Below, piece by piece: positions 1 to 6,713 of a stretch of 15,222 nt of DNA. How positions within the stretch are numbered: position 1 is the first letter of the stretch; each line of letters begins with the position of its first letter. The stretch is from OLB7 sp966250335 (GTDB lineage: Bacteria > Bacteroidota > Ignavibacteria > OLB7). Where the stretch lies: assembly GCA_966250335.1 (NCBI GenBank), contig CBINGZ010000073.1, positions 1 through 15,222 on the forward strand, read 5' to 3'. The notes under the pieces are model-generated. The model was not told the DNA's origin. It searched no databases and worked only from the letters and a program-made list of their open reading frames with translations. Made by a program: the position numbers and the translations under genes.

Positions 1-185
1 CCGATCAGATCCCCCGCCCATCCCGCCCCCAGCCAGATCGCGATCGGCACCCCGACGACGATCAGGATCAGGTTGACGAAAAAGGGGAGCGCCGCCAGCC
101 TTCGCAGCTCGCGGGAGCCGGCAAGGAGCCGCGCGGCGCGAAACGGGGCCGCGATCCCGCGAAAGAGGTCACGGACGAGCCTCAC
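1..185 (-). CDS. EI24/CysZ-like membrane protein, 5' part only
   Basis: The gene starts at GTG (185-183), overlaps the TGA of the ABC transporter gene as GTGA, and runs off the left edge after 61 codons. A GGAG ribosome-binding motif lies at 194-191, five bases from the start, one of the few clear ones here. The fragment begins VRLVRDLFRGIAAPFRAARL. About 20 residues later a hydrophobic segment starts (LPFFVNLILIVVGVPIAIWL). A short amphipathic N-terminus with a Gly/Pro-containing helix, an LPFFVN motif and then a first membrane helix matches, from memory, the start of the EI24 family (Pfam EI24, which includes the sulfate transporter CysZ). Substrate is unknown, as most EI24 proteins outside gammaproteobacteria are uncharacterised. 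The overlap suggests translational coupling to the ABC transporter. The open reading frame is certain; the family call is moderate because only the N-terminus is visible. Confidence 0.62.
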   Translation of the reverse strand, partial: MRLVRDLFRGIAAPFRAARLLAGSRELRRLAALPFFVNLILIVVGVPIAIWLGAGWAGDLI

Positions 186-1924
186 AACGTCTCCAGCTGC
201 TCCTCCAGCAGCTGACGCTCGTAGATGCCGGCGTACTCGCCGCGGAGCGCAAGGAGTTCCTCATGGGTTCCTCGTTCCACGATACGACCTTCATCCATGA
301 CGATGATCCGGTCGGCGTCCTTGACCGTGGAGATTCTGTGGGCCACGATGATGCTCGTCCGCTGCCGCATGATGACCCGGAGCCGCCGGAGAATATGCTC
401 CTCGGTCTCGGTGTCGACGGCCGAAAGAGCGTCGTCCAGCATCAGGATGCGAGGCTCGCGGAGCACGGCGCGGGCGATCGAGGTGCGCTGCTTCTGTCCG
501 CCGGAGAGGGTGATCCCGCGCTCCCCCACCATCGTCCCGAACCCTTTCGGGAACCGCTCGATGTTGTCGAGGATCTGCGCGACTTCGGCCGCGGCCTTCA
601 CCTCCTCCATCGGCGCCTCCCTTCTGCCGAACCTGATATTCTCGGCGACGGTCTCGGAGAAGAGGAAGGTCTCCTGCGTCACGGTTCCTATCGAGGTGCG
701 GAGAACGTCGACCGGGATCGCCGCGATCGGCCGTCCGTCGATCAGGATCTCCCCCTCGGTCGCCTCGTAGAGACCGGCGATCAGGTTGACGATCGTGGTT
801 TTTCCGGAGCCGGTGGTGCCGATCACGGCGAGTGTCTCCCCCGGTTCCACGGTGAAGTCGATCCCGTGGAGGACGTCGGGGAGCTCGGATCTGTATCGAA
901 ACGAGACATTCCTGAACTCGATCCGTCCCTTGATCTCACCGATCGACCGATCGGCCGCGGTCTCCTCCGTCTCCGGCTTCATCGCGAAGACCCTGCCGAG
1001 CCGCACCATCGAGGCCGAAGCCCGCTGCACGATATTCGTCACCCATCCCACGGCGATCACCGGCCAGATGAGCTGCGAGATGTAGGCGAAGAACTGCATG
1101 ATATCCCCGAACGAGGTCCGTCCGGCGCTCACCTCCATCGCCCCGACGCCGAGGACGATAAGCTGCGAGAGGCCGATCAGCACCATCATCACCGGCATCA
1201 TCAGCGCCTGGGTCTTTACCAGAGCGATATTTCTGGTCTTGTAGACCTCGCTCATCGCGCGGAAGACGCCGATCGCGTATTTCTCGCGGACATACGCCCG
1301 CACCACCCGCACACCCGACATGTTCTCCTGCGCCTGCGACGTCAGATCGGCGTACTGCGACTGCACCGCCCCGGTCAGCTGATGGATCTTCCTGCCGAGG
1401 ATATAGACCGACCAGCTCACGAACGGGAGCGGGAGGAGCGAGAGGAGGGTGATCTTCACCGAGAGGGTCAGCATCATCACCAGCGCGAAGGCGAAGGTGG
1501 TGATCGTGTTCGCCGTGTACATCAGGGCGGGACCGACGAACTCGCGGACGGCGGAGATGTCGTTGGTCGCCAGCGCCATCAGCTCGCCGGTCGGGGTCGT
1601 GTTGAAGAAGCCCATCGGGAGCGACTGGACATGCCGCAGGTAGTCGTTCCGGAGGTCGTACTCGACCAGGCGGGAGAGGACGATGATCGTCTGGCGGGTG
1701 AGGTAGAGAAAGACGCCGCTCCCGATCGAGAGGAGGACGATGATCCCGGCGTGGAAGAGAAGATCGGAGCCTTCAATCCCGGCGCGGAGGCGGTCGATGG
1801 TGGTTCCGATGAACCAGGGGATCGCGACCGAGAAGACGTTGGAGATCGTGATCGACAGCAGTCCCCAGACCAGCCGCGACCTGTATTTTCTGATGTACGG
1901 ATAAAGATCGCGAAGCGATTTCAT
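182..1924 (-). CDS. ABC exporter half-transporter (membrane domain fused to ATPase), degenerate Walker B
   Basis: A 580-residue type I ABC exporter subunit in the inner membrane, of the MdlA/MdlB/MsbA kind. Residues 1-300 form the six-helix transmembrane domain and about 335-580 the nucleotide-binding domain. Visible motifs are the A-loop Tyr (344), Walker A GTTGSGKT (369-376), Q-loop Gln417, signature LSGGQ (473-477), Walker B ILMLDD (493-498), D-loop SAVD (501-504) and H-loop His529. Asp498 replaces the usual catalytic Glu. This is typical of the subunit contributing the degenerate site in heterodimeric exporters, and E. coli MdlA has the same LDDALSAVD pattern. The partner subunit is normally the next gene, but here the neighbours are dnaJ upstream and an EI24-type gene downstream. 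The ATG at 1924 gives a normal N-terminus (MKSLRDLYPYIRKY) although no clear Shine-Dalgarno precedes it. Family is certain; substrate (drug, lipid or peptide) cannot be told. Confidence 0.95.
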   Translation of the reverse strand: MKSLRDLYPYIRKYRSRLVWGLLSITISNVFSVAIPWFIGTTIDRLRAGIEGSDLLFHAGIIVLLSIGSGVFLYLTRQTIIVLSRLVEYDLRNDYLRHVQSLPMGFFNTTPTGELMALATNDISAVREFVGPALMYTANTITTFAFALVMMLTLSVKITLLSLLPLPFVSWSVYILGRKIHQLTGAVQSQYADLTSQAQENMSGVRVVRAYVREKYAIGVFRAMSEVYKTRNIALVKTQALMMPVMMVLIGLSQLIVLGVGAMEVSAGRTSFGDIMQFFAYISQLIWPVIAVGWVTNIVQRASASMVRLGRVFAMKPETEETAADRSIGEIKGRIEFRNVSFRYRSELPDVLHGIDFTVEPGETLAVIGTTGSGKTTIVNLIAGLYEATEGEILIDGRPIAAIPVDVLRTSIGTVTQETFLFSETVAENIRFGRREAPMEEVKAAAEVAQILDNIERFPKGFGTMVGERGITLSGGQKQRTSIARAVLREPRILMLDDALSAVDTETEEHILRRLRVIMRQRTSIIVAHRISTVKDADRIIVMDEGRIVERGTHEELLALRGEYAGIYERQLLEEQLETL

Positions 1925-2011
1925 CGATATTTCGTCCGGGATGTCGTGATGACGTTTCCCCGCCGCGCGGGGTCACGGCCGGGCGTCCGCCCGCCGGGTC
2001 TGAAACGAAGA

Positions 2012-2043
2012 CAGGTGGGGAGTCGGCGCCGACTCCCCACCTG
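2012..2043 (-). terminator. Perfect 32-bp palindrome, probable terminator after dnaJ
   Basis: A perfect inverted repeat with 16-base arms (CAGGTGGGGAGTCGGC and its complement) and no spacer begins about nine bases past the dnaJ stop codon. On the minus strand it is followed by TCTTCGTTTC, a modest T-rich run. Position, strength and direction fit an intrinsic terminator ending the hrcA-grpE-dnaJ transcript. The imperfect T-tract and the absence of a free loop leave room for an mRNA 3'-end stabiliser or a protein-binding dyad. Confidence 0.75.
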
Positions 2044-2052
2044 CCGGTGATC

Positions 2053-3219
2053 TCACGTAAAGACTTCCTTCACCTTCTCGAAGAAGCCGCTCTTCTCTCC
2101 CCCCTTCTCACTCCCCTTCTTTCTGGCCGGAAGGATGTTCGGCTGCGCGGCAAGCTTCTCCAGGATGCGGCGTTCCTCCTCGCCCAGCTTCGTCGGGACA
2201 TGAACGTTGATCCGGACGATCTGGTCCCCCCGCCTGTGGCTTTCAAGATCGGGGACCCCCTTGTCGCGCATTCTCAGCAGAGTTCCGGGCTGGGTGCCCG
2301 GTTCCACGGTGATCACGGCGCCGCCGGAGAGGGTCGGCACCTCGATCTCGGAGCCGAGCGCGGCCTGCGGATAGCTCAGGAGCAGATCGTAGACCACGTC
2401 GTTGCCGTGGCGGACGAAATGCTCGTGCTTCTTCTCCTCGATCAGGACGATCAGATCCCCCGCGGGACCGCCGCGCCGTCCGGCGTTTCCGCCGCCTCGT
2501 ATCGGGATATAGTTTCCGTCGGAGACGCCGGCCGGGATGTCGAGCGTCTCGGTCGCCTCACCCTGGACGCGGCCGTCGCCGCTGCATGTGCGGCACGGCT
2601 CCTTGACCACCTTCCCCTCGCCGCCGCAATTGGCGCACGGCACGATATTGATGAACTGACCGAAGACCGAGCGGGTCGTCTGGCGCAGCTCGCCGGTGCC
2701 GTTGCACTGGGAACAGGTGATGATGCCGGAGGAGGAGTTCGCCCCCTGGCCCCGGCAGTCGGCGCAGGGGATCATCTTCTTGACCTTGACGGTCTTCTCG
2801 ACGCCGGAAGCAATCTCCTCCAGCGTCAGGGGAAGGCGGATCTTGAGGTCGGCGCCGGGCTGCCCGGTCGAGGTCGCGCGACCGCGGCCGCGACGATCCC
2901 CCATCATGTCGCCGAAGATATCCCCGAAGATCGACCCGCCGAAGGCGGAGAAGATGTCGTTGATGTTGGAATAGCCGTGGAAATCTTGTCCCGCGCGCAT
3001 TCCCTGATGTCCGAAACGATCGTAGCGCGCGCGCTTGTCGACATTGGAGAGCACTTCATAGGCCTCCGCCGCCTCCTTGAACCTGGCCTCGGCCTCGGGG
3101 TTGTCCGGGTTCCGGTCCGGATGATGAAGCATGGCTGCCTTGCGATAAGCGGTCTTGATCTCCGCCTCGGTCGCGGTCCGCTCGATCCCCAGGATCTCGT
3201 AATAATCTCGTTTCTCCAT
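2053..3219 (-). CDS. dnaJ: Chaperone protein DnaJ (Hsp40)
   Basis: A 388-residue type I J-protein that delivers unfolded clients to DnaK and stimulates its ATPase in the cytoplasm. The J-domain (1-70) has the HPD triad at 33-35. A Gly/Phe/Asp-rich linker (about 78-115) contains repeats such as IFGDIFGDMMGD. The zinc-binding region has all four CxxCxGxG motifs, with cysteine pairs at 152/155, 169/172, 195/198 and 209/212. The C-terminal substrate-binding domains follow, ending in a Lys/Gly-rich stretch and FFEKVKEVFT. The motif RSVFGQFINIVPC between zinc modules 2 and 3 recalls Chlorobi DnaJ proteins (from memory). It is the last gene of hrcA-grpE-dnaJ, 125 bp after grpE and just before a strong palindrome. 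No dnaK is in the window. The ATG at 3219 opens the usual xxRDYYEILG start. Confidence 0.98.
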   Translation of the reverse strand: MEKRDYYEILGIERTATEAEIKTAYRKAAMLHHPDRNPDNPEAEARFKEAAEAYEVLSNVDKRARYDRFGHQGMRAGQDFHGYSNINDIFSAFGGSIFGDIFGDMMGDRRGRGRATSTGQPGADLKIRLPLTLEEIASGVEKTVKVKKMIPCADCRGQGANSSSGIITCSQCNGTGELRQTTRSVFGQFINIVPCANCGGEGKVVKEPCRTCSGDGRVQGEATETLDIPAGVSDGNYIPIRGGGNAGRRGGPAGDLIVLIEEKKHEHFVRHGNDVVYDLLLSYPQAALGSEIEVPTLSGGAVITVEPGTQPGTLLRMRDKGVPDLESHRRGDQIVRINVHVPTKLGEEERRILEKLAAQPNILPARKKGSEKGGEKSGFFEKVKEVFT

Positions 3220-3300
3220 ACGCTCGATAAGTAATCAACAGATGTAGTCGGGAGACGGGAATCTACGCCCGAACGTTTGAACGTGGCGCCGACGTGCCGG

Positions 3301-3335
3301 GGAGGGGTGATCGACCTCGCGGGAATCGCCCCTCC
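3301..3335 (-). other. Stem-loop in the grpE-dnaJ intergenic region
   Basis: GGAGGGG (3301-3307) pairs with CCCCTCC (3329-3335), and the stem continues inward with GAT/ATC after one mismatch on the minus strand. It begins about nine bases after the grpE stop, and no T-run follows on the minus strand. It is therefore better read as an RNA processing or stability element, or a weak attenuator lowering dnaJ relative to grpE, than as a full terminator. Confidence 0.5.
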
Positions 3336-3344
3336 GGCCGGGTG

Positions 3345-3890
3345 TCAGTTCGAGCCGTCCGATATGATGACCTTCGCATGTCTGAGGACACGATCGCCGT
3401 ACATATAGCCCGGCTCCAGTTCGCCGATGACGGTATCCTCCGGCGCGTCGCTCGGCTGGCGCAGGAGCGCCTCGTGGAAATTGACGTCGAACGGCTGCCC
3501 GATCACCTCCATCCGCTTGACCCCCTGGGCCTCCAGCGTCCTTCTGACCTTGTCGCGGATCATGGAGATGCCGGTGTAGAAGTTATCGAAATCCTTCGTC
3601 TGGGCGCCCGCCTCGACCGACCGCTGGAAATCGTCCAGGATCGGAAGAAGCTCGCGCAGAAGCCGTTCGTTGCCGTAGAGAACGATCTGCTCACGTTCCT
3701 GCTGGGTTCTGCGGCGGAAGTTCTCCAGTTCCGCGAGGCTGCGGAGGGTCTGGTCCTTCAGCTGCTGGTTTTCCTGGGTCAGCTCGGCGATCCGCCCCTC
3801 CAGCTGTTCGATCTGCCCGGCTTCGGCCTGGCCTCCGTTCTTCTGCCCGCGCTCGTCCGCGTCGTCGATGGGAATGTTTCGATGTAGCAT
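3345..3890 (-). CDS. grpE: Nucleotide exchange factor GrpE
   Basis: GrpE releases ADP from DnaK and so resets the DnaK/DnaJ cycle. The protein is about 181 residues from ATG 3890 (MLHRNIPIDDADERG). After a short charged N-terminus comes the long coiled-coil helix (QIEQLEGRIAELTQENQQLK onward, then LAELENFRRR). The family signature follows (FDVNFHEAL, matching FDxNxHxA), then the C-terminal beta-domain (GYMYGDRVLRHAKVII). An in-frame GTG at 3926 would add 12 residues (MPGDEPTIQHRT). I prefer the ATG because the GTG lies in a hairpin (3919-3933), the extra residues do not look like GrpE, and an AGGA sits just before the ATG, although very close. It is the second gene of the heat-shock operon, 70 bp after hrcA. 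Identity is firm; the start is less so. Confidence 0.94.
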   Translation of the reverse strand: MLHRNIPIDDADERGQKNGGQAEAGQIEQLEGRIAELTQENQQLKDQTLRSLAELENFRRRTQQEREQIVLYGNERLLRELLPILDDFQRSVEAGAQTKDFDNFYTGISMIRDKVRRTLEAQGVKRMEVIGQPFDVNFHEALLRQPSDAPEDTVIGELEPGYMYGDRVLRHAKVIISDGSN

Positions 3891-3913
3891 GGTCCTGTGT
3901 TGTATAGTCGGTT

Positions 3914-3958
3914 CGTCTCCGGGCACGGCCCGGTGTCACGTTCGGCGACCCTGAGACG
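3914..3958 (-). other. Nested stem-loops between hrcA and grpE
   Basis: An inner hairpin CCGGGC-ACG-GCCCGG (3919-3933, plus-strand reading) has six perfect pairs and a three-base loop. An outer pairing, CGTCTC (3914-3919) with GAGACG (3953-3958), could enclose it, sharing one base. The structure fills most of the 70-base gap between the hrcA stop and the grpE ATG. It could be a processing site or limit read-through. It is not followed by a T-run, so it is not an obvious terminator. Confidence 0.5.
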
Positions 3959-3960
3959 GA

Positions 3961-5037
3961 TCAACGATCCTGGAAGTTGCTGGTGATCGTTTTTGCGACG
4001 AATTCGACAACAGTGATCATTCGTGAGTAGTTCATCCGTTTCGGCCCGATCAGACCGATCGTGCCGGAGGAGTTTCCGAGCTGATATCGGGTCGTGATCA
4101 GGCTGTAATCGTTCATCCGCTCGTCGCTGTGCTCGGAGCCGATGGTGATCTCCACCCCTCCCCTCTCCTCGGCGGCGCGATCCTCCAGAAGATGGATGAT
4201 CATCTCCTCGTTCTCGATCAGCTCCACTACCCCCCGCATCAGTTCGGCGGAGGCAAACTCCGGGTGACGGAGAATGTTCTGCGTGGGGGAGATATGGACC
4301 CGCTCGATATCCCTCCCCTCGTTGAAGATACGTTCCCCCGAATCGAGGAAGAACTGCATCAGGCCGTTCGCGTCGCTGCAGGCGACGTCGCGCAGCCTGT
4401 CGTGATAGGTCAGGCGGATCTCACGGAGGGTGAGCCCGGCAAGGCGTTCGTTGAGCACCAGGACGATCTGGTCGACCTGATCGCGCGAGACCTCCTGATG
4501 GATCTCCAGCGTGATCGTCCTGACGAGCCCCCCCTTGAGGGAGAGGACGACCAGGATGCGGGTGCCGGTCAGCGGGACCATCTCCAGCCTGTGGAGCACG
4601 CTCCCCAGCAGTTCCGGAGCTGTGACGATGCCGAGCTGGTGCGATATGATCCCGAGGAGCCGCGAGACATCCCGCATCAGCGCGGGTGGAGGGACGGTCG
4701 GGTCGATCCGTTTGCGGATCTCGCTCCGTTCCGCCTGCGAAAGCTTCTCGGCCTGCACGATGGTATCCACATAGAGCCGGTACCCCCTGTCGGTCGGGAC
4801 GCGGCCGGCGGAGGTATGGGGGTGCGAGATATACCCCTTCTCCTCCAGATCGGCCATGACGTTCCGGATGGTGGCGGCGGAGATCGCCTCCTCCTCCAGC
4901 CGTTTGGAGAGGTAGCGCGAGCCGACGGGATTGGCCGTAAGGATATAATGCTGCACGATATAGCGCAGCACCAGATGCTCCCTCTCGGTCAGATCGGCGG
5001 CACGACGCGAAGGATCGGTATGTGGAAGCGGGCTCAT
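3961..5037 (-). CDS. hrcA: Heat-inducible transcription repressor HrcA
   Basis: A 358-residue HrcA, the repressor that binds CIRCE operators of groESL and dnaK operons and needs GroEL to stay active. Residues 16-90 form the winged-helix DNA-binding domain (LTEREHLVLRYIVQHYI, then AATIRNVMADLEEKGYI). It ends in the highly conserved SAGRVPTDRGYRLYVD segment. The rest is the GAF-like and inserted dimerisation domains, with a typical C-terminal GTIGLIGPKRMNYSR motif. Length is normal for the family. It leads the hrcA-grpE-dnaJ operon, so it probably autoregulates the co-chaperones. The ATG at 5037 has no Shine-Dalgarno but sits in an A-rich AACAATG context, as nuoL does. No TTAGCACTC-N9-GAGTGCTAA operator was found in its 248-base upstream region, so the control element is either degenerate or different. 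Confidence 0.97.
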   Translation of the reverse strand: MSPLPHTDPSRRAADLTEREHLVLRYIVQHYILTANPVGSRYLSKRLEEEAISAATIRNVMADLEEKGYISHPHTSAGRVPTDRGYRLYVDTIVQAEKLSQAERSEIRKRIDPTVPPPALMRDVSRLLGIISHQLGIVTAPELLGSVLHRLEMVPLTGTRILVVLSLKGGLVRTITLEIHQEVSRDQVDQIVLVLNERLAGLTLREIRLTYHDRLRDVACSDANGLMQFFLDSGERIFNEGRDIERVHISPTQNILRHPEFASAELMRGVVELIENEEMIIHLLEDRAAEERGGVEITIGSEHSDERMNDYSLITTRYQLGNSSGTIGLIGPKRMNYSRMITVVEFVAKTITSNFQDR

Positions 5038-5285
5038 TGTTCACTATGACGTGAAGCGCATGGGATCGATTGCGGAGGGGGTTCGCGGGGTCCCCTTCCC
5101 TATCACACGGTAACACTCCGGAGGAAATGTACGAAGGGAGCGAATGATCTCTCGTCGCCGCCGATTACCGGGGCGGCTTCACGACACTCTTGCTCGACGA
5201 ATCAATGTTGTGCGGTATCATACTTGCCTCCCCCGCCGCACACCATGATACGACGGAGGAGATCATCATTCCCACCCGAACCCCC
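5038..5285. promoter_or_regulatory. 248-base hrcA upstream region with inverted repeats
   Basis: The gap between the nuoN stop and the hrcA start should hold the hrcA operon promoter, but I found no convincing -35/-10 pair and no canonical CIRCE. It does contain a GCCGCC/GGCGGC hairpin (5157-5162 with 5171-5176). It also holds two interleaved 7-bp inverted repeats: TGTGCGG (5209-5215) with CCGCACA (5236-5242), and GTATCAT (5215-5221) with ATGATAC (5245-5251). The interleaved pair is nearer nuoN and could act at the nuoN 3' end or as an operator for hrcA. Which of these applies is open. Confidence 0.4.
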
Positions 5286-6713
5286 TTATCGCGATACGAG
5301 GCGCAGGATCAGTTCCGGGATGAAGCCGACCACGAGCGTTCCGGCGATCGTTACCAGAAGGGCGGTCTTGGACATTGCGCCGGCGCAGGGGGACATTCCC
5401 GCCTCCGTCTCCGGCTCGCGGAAGAACATGTTGACCACCAGCCCCAGATAGAACCAGACCGAGATGACCGAGGCGGCCACGCCGCAGATCGTCAGCCAGA
5501 CGATGTCGGCCTGGATCGCGGCCGAGAAGAGGTAGTATTTGCCGAAGAACCCGGCGAACGGCGGGATGCCGGTGAGCGAGAACATGAAGATCGCCATGGC
5601 GATCGCCAGCCCCGGACGCCGACGGCCCAGACCGCGGTAGTCATCCACCGAAAGACTCCCCCCGTTCTCCCGCTCCAGAATGCCGACCACGGCGAAGGCG
5701 CCGAGCTGCATGAAGAGATACGCCGCGAGATAGTACGCGATCCCCACCCACCCTGTCTCGTTGGCGGCGGCAAGCCCCATCAGCAGGTAGCCGGCATGCG
5801 CTATCGAGGAGTAGGCGAGCATCCGCTTGACGTTCGTCTGGACCAGCGCCGTGATGTTCCCCACCAGCATCGAGCCGACGGCCAGCAGCGCCAGGACGTT
5901 CCGGGCCTCCAGCACGCCGTCGGCGTTGCTCGCGGCCAGATGCCGCATGAAGCCGACGAACCCGGCGAACGCCGCCGCCTTCCCCGCCGTGCTCATGAAC
6001 CCGGTGACCACCGTCGGAGCCCCCTGATAGACATCGGGCGCCCACTGATGGAACGGAAACGCGGCGACCTTGAAGCCCATCCCCACGATCAGCATGCCGA
6101 CGCCGGCCCAGAGGAGCATCGGGAACTTCGTTCCGGCCGCCCCCAGCGCGAGCGCGCCGTAGCCGGTCCCCTCCACCGATCCGTAGACCAGGGCGATGCC
6201 GTAGAGAAGGAACCCGGAGGCGAACGCCCCCAGCAGGAAATACTTGAGCGCCGCCTCGTTCGAGCGCAGAGCGCCCCGCATCAGACCGGAGAGGACGTAG
6301 AAGCAGATCGACATCACCTCCAGCCCGACGAAGAGGATCATGAAATCGGAGGCGTGCCCCATCAGCATCATGCCGGCCACCGACATCATCAGGAGGGTGT
6401 AGAACTCATCGAACATCCCCCCGTTCCGCTCCAGATAATCGCGGGCCAGCAGGATCGTGACGATCCCGGCGGCACAGAAGATGATGTCGTAGAAGTTCGC
6501 CATCCCCCCGGCGACGATCATGCCGTTGAAGCCCGTCCGCTCCTGCAGGATCAGCGCGACGGCGGCCCCGAGCCCGCCGAGCAGTCCCACCACGGAAAGC
6601 GTCGCGCAGAGCCTCGTGCTCTTGACGACAAGCGCGTCGGCGAGCATCACGAGGAGCGCGAAGAGGCTGACGATCTCTATCGGCAGCGCGGCAAGCAGGT
6701 CGTTCGAGTTCAT
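5286..6713 (-). CDS. nuoN: NADH-quinone oxidoreductase subunit N
   Basis: Antiporter-like proton-pumping subunit of the complex I membrane arm, 475 residues, the usual NuoN length, with about 14 hydrophobic helices. Key charged residues expected for pumping are visible: Glu132 (GLEVMSICFY), Lys215 in GFKVAAFPFHQWAPDVYQG, the NVKRMLAYSSIAHAGY helix with its Lys, and a Lys in FFGKYYLF. The ATG at 6713 overlaps the TGA of the upstream antiporter gene as ATGA, so translation is probably coupled to that gene rather than directly to nuoM. It is the last gene of the nuoL-nuoM-antiporter-nuoN unit. No clear intrinsic terminator follows its TAA stop. Confidence 0.96.
   Translation of the reverse strand: MNSNDLLAALPIEIVSLFALLVMLADALVVKSTRLCATLSVVGLLGGLGAAVALILQERTGFNGMIVAGGMANFYDIIFCAAGIVTILLARDYLERNGGMFDEFYTLLMMSVAGMMLMGHASDFMILFVGLEVMSICFYVLSGLMRGALRSNEAALKYFLLGAFASGFLLYGIALVYGSVEGTGYGALALGAAGTKFPMLLWAGVGMLIVGMGFKVAAFPFHQWAPDVYQGAPTVVTGFMSTAGKAAAFAGFVGFMRHLAASNADGVLEARNVLALLAVGSMLVGNITALVQTNVKRMLAYSSIAHAGYLLMGLAAANETGWVGIAYYLAAYLFMQLGAFAVVGILERENGGSLSVDDYRGLGRRRPGLAIAMAIFMFSLTGIPPFAGFFGKYYLFSAAIQADIVWLTICGVAASVISVWFYLGLVVNMFFREPETEAGMSPCAGAMSKTALLVTIAGTLVVGFIPELILRLVSR

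Noticed and set aside
1958..1972. CCCCGC/GCGGGG hairpin upstream of the ABC gene
   Set aside because: It is short and GC-driven, and followed by A-rich rather than T-rich sequence on the transcribed strand, so it is not supported as a terminator.
263..2050. 595-codon plus-strand open frame opposite the ABC transporter
   Set aside because: Same reason: composition is unnatural for a protein and the opposite strand has all ABC motifs.
3890..3926. GTG start at 3926 for grpE
   Set aside because: It lies within a hairpin, adds residues unlike GrpE and has no ribosome-binding motif; ATG 3890 is preferred.
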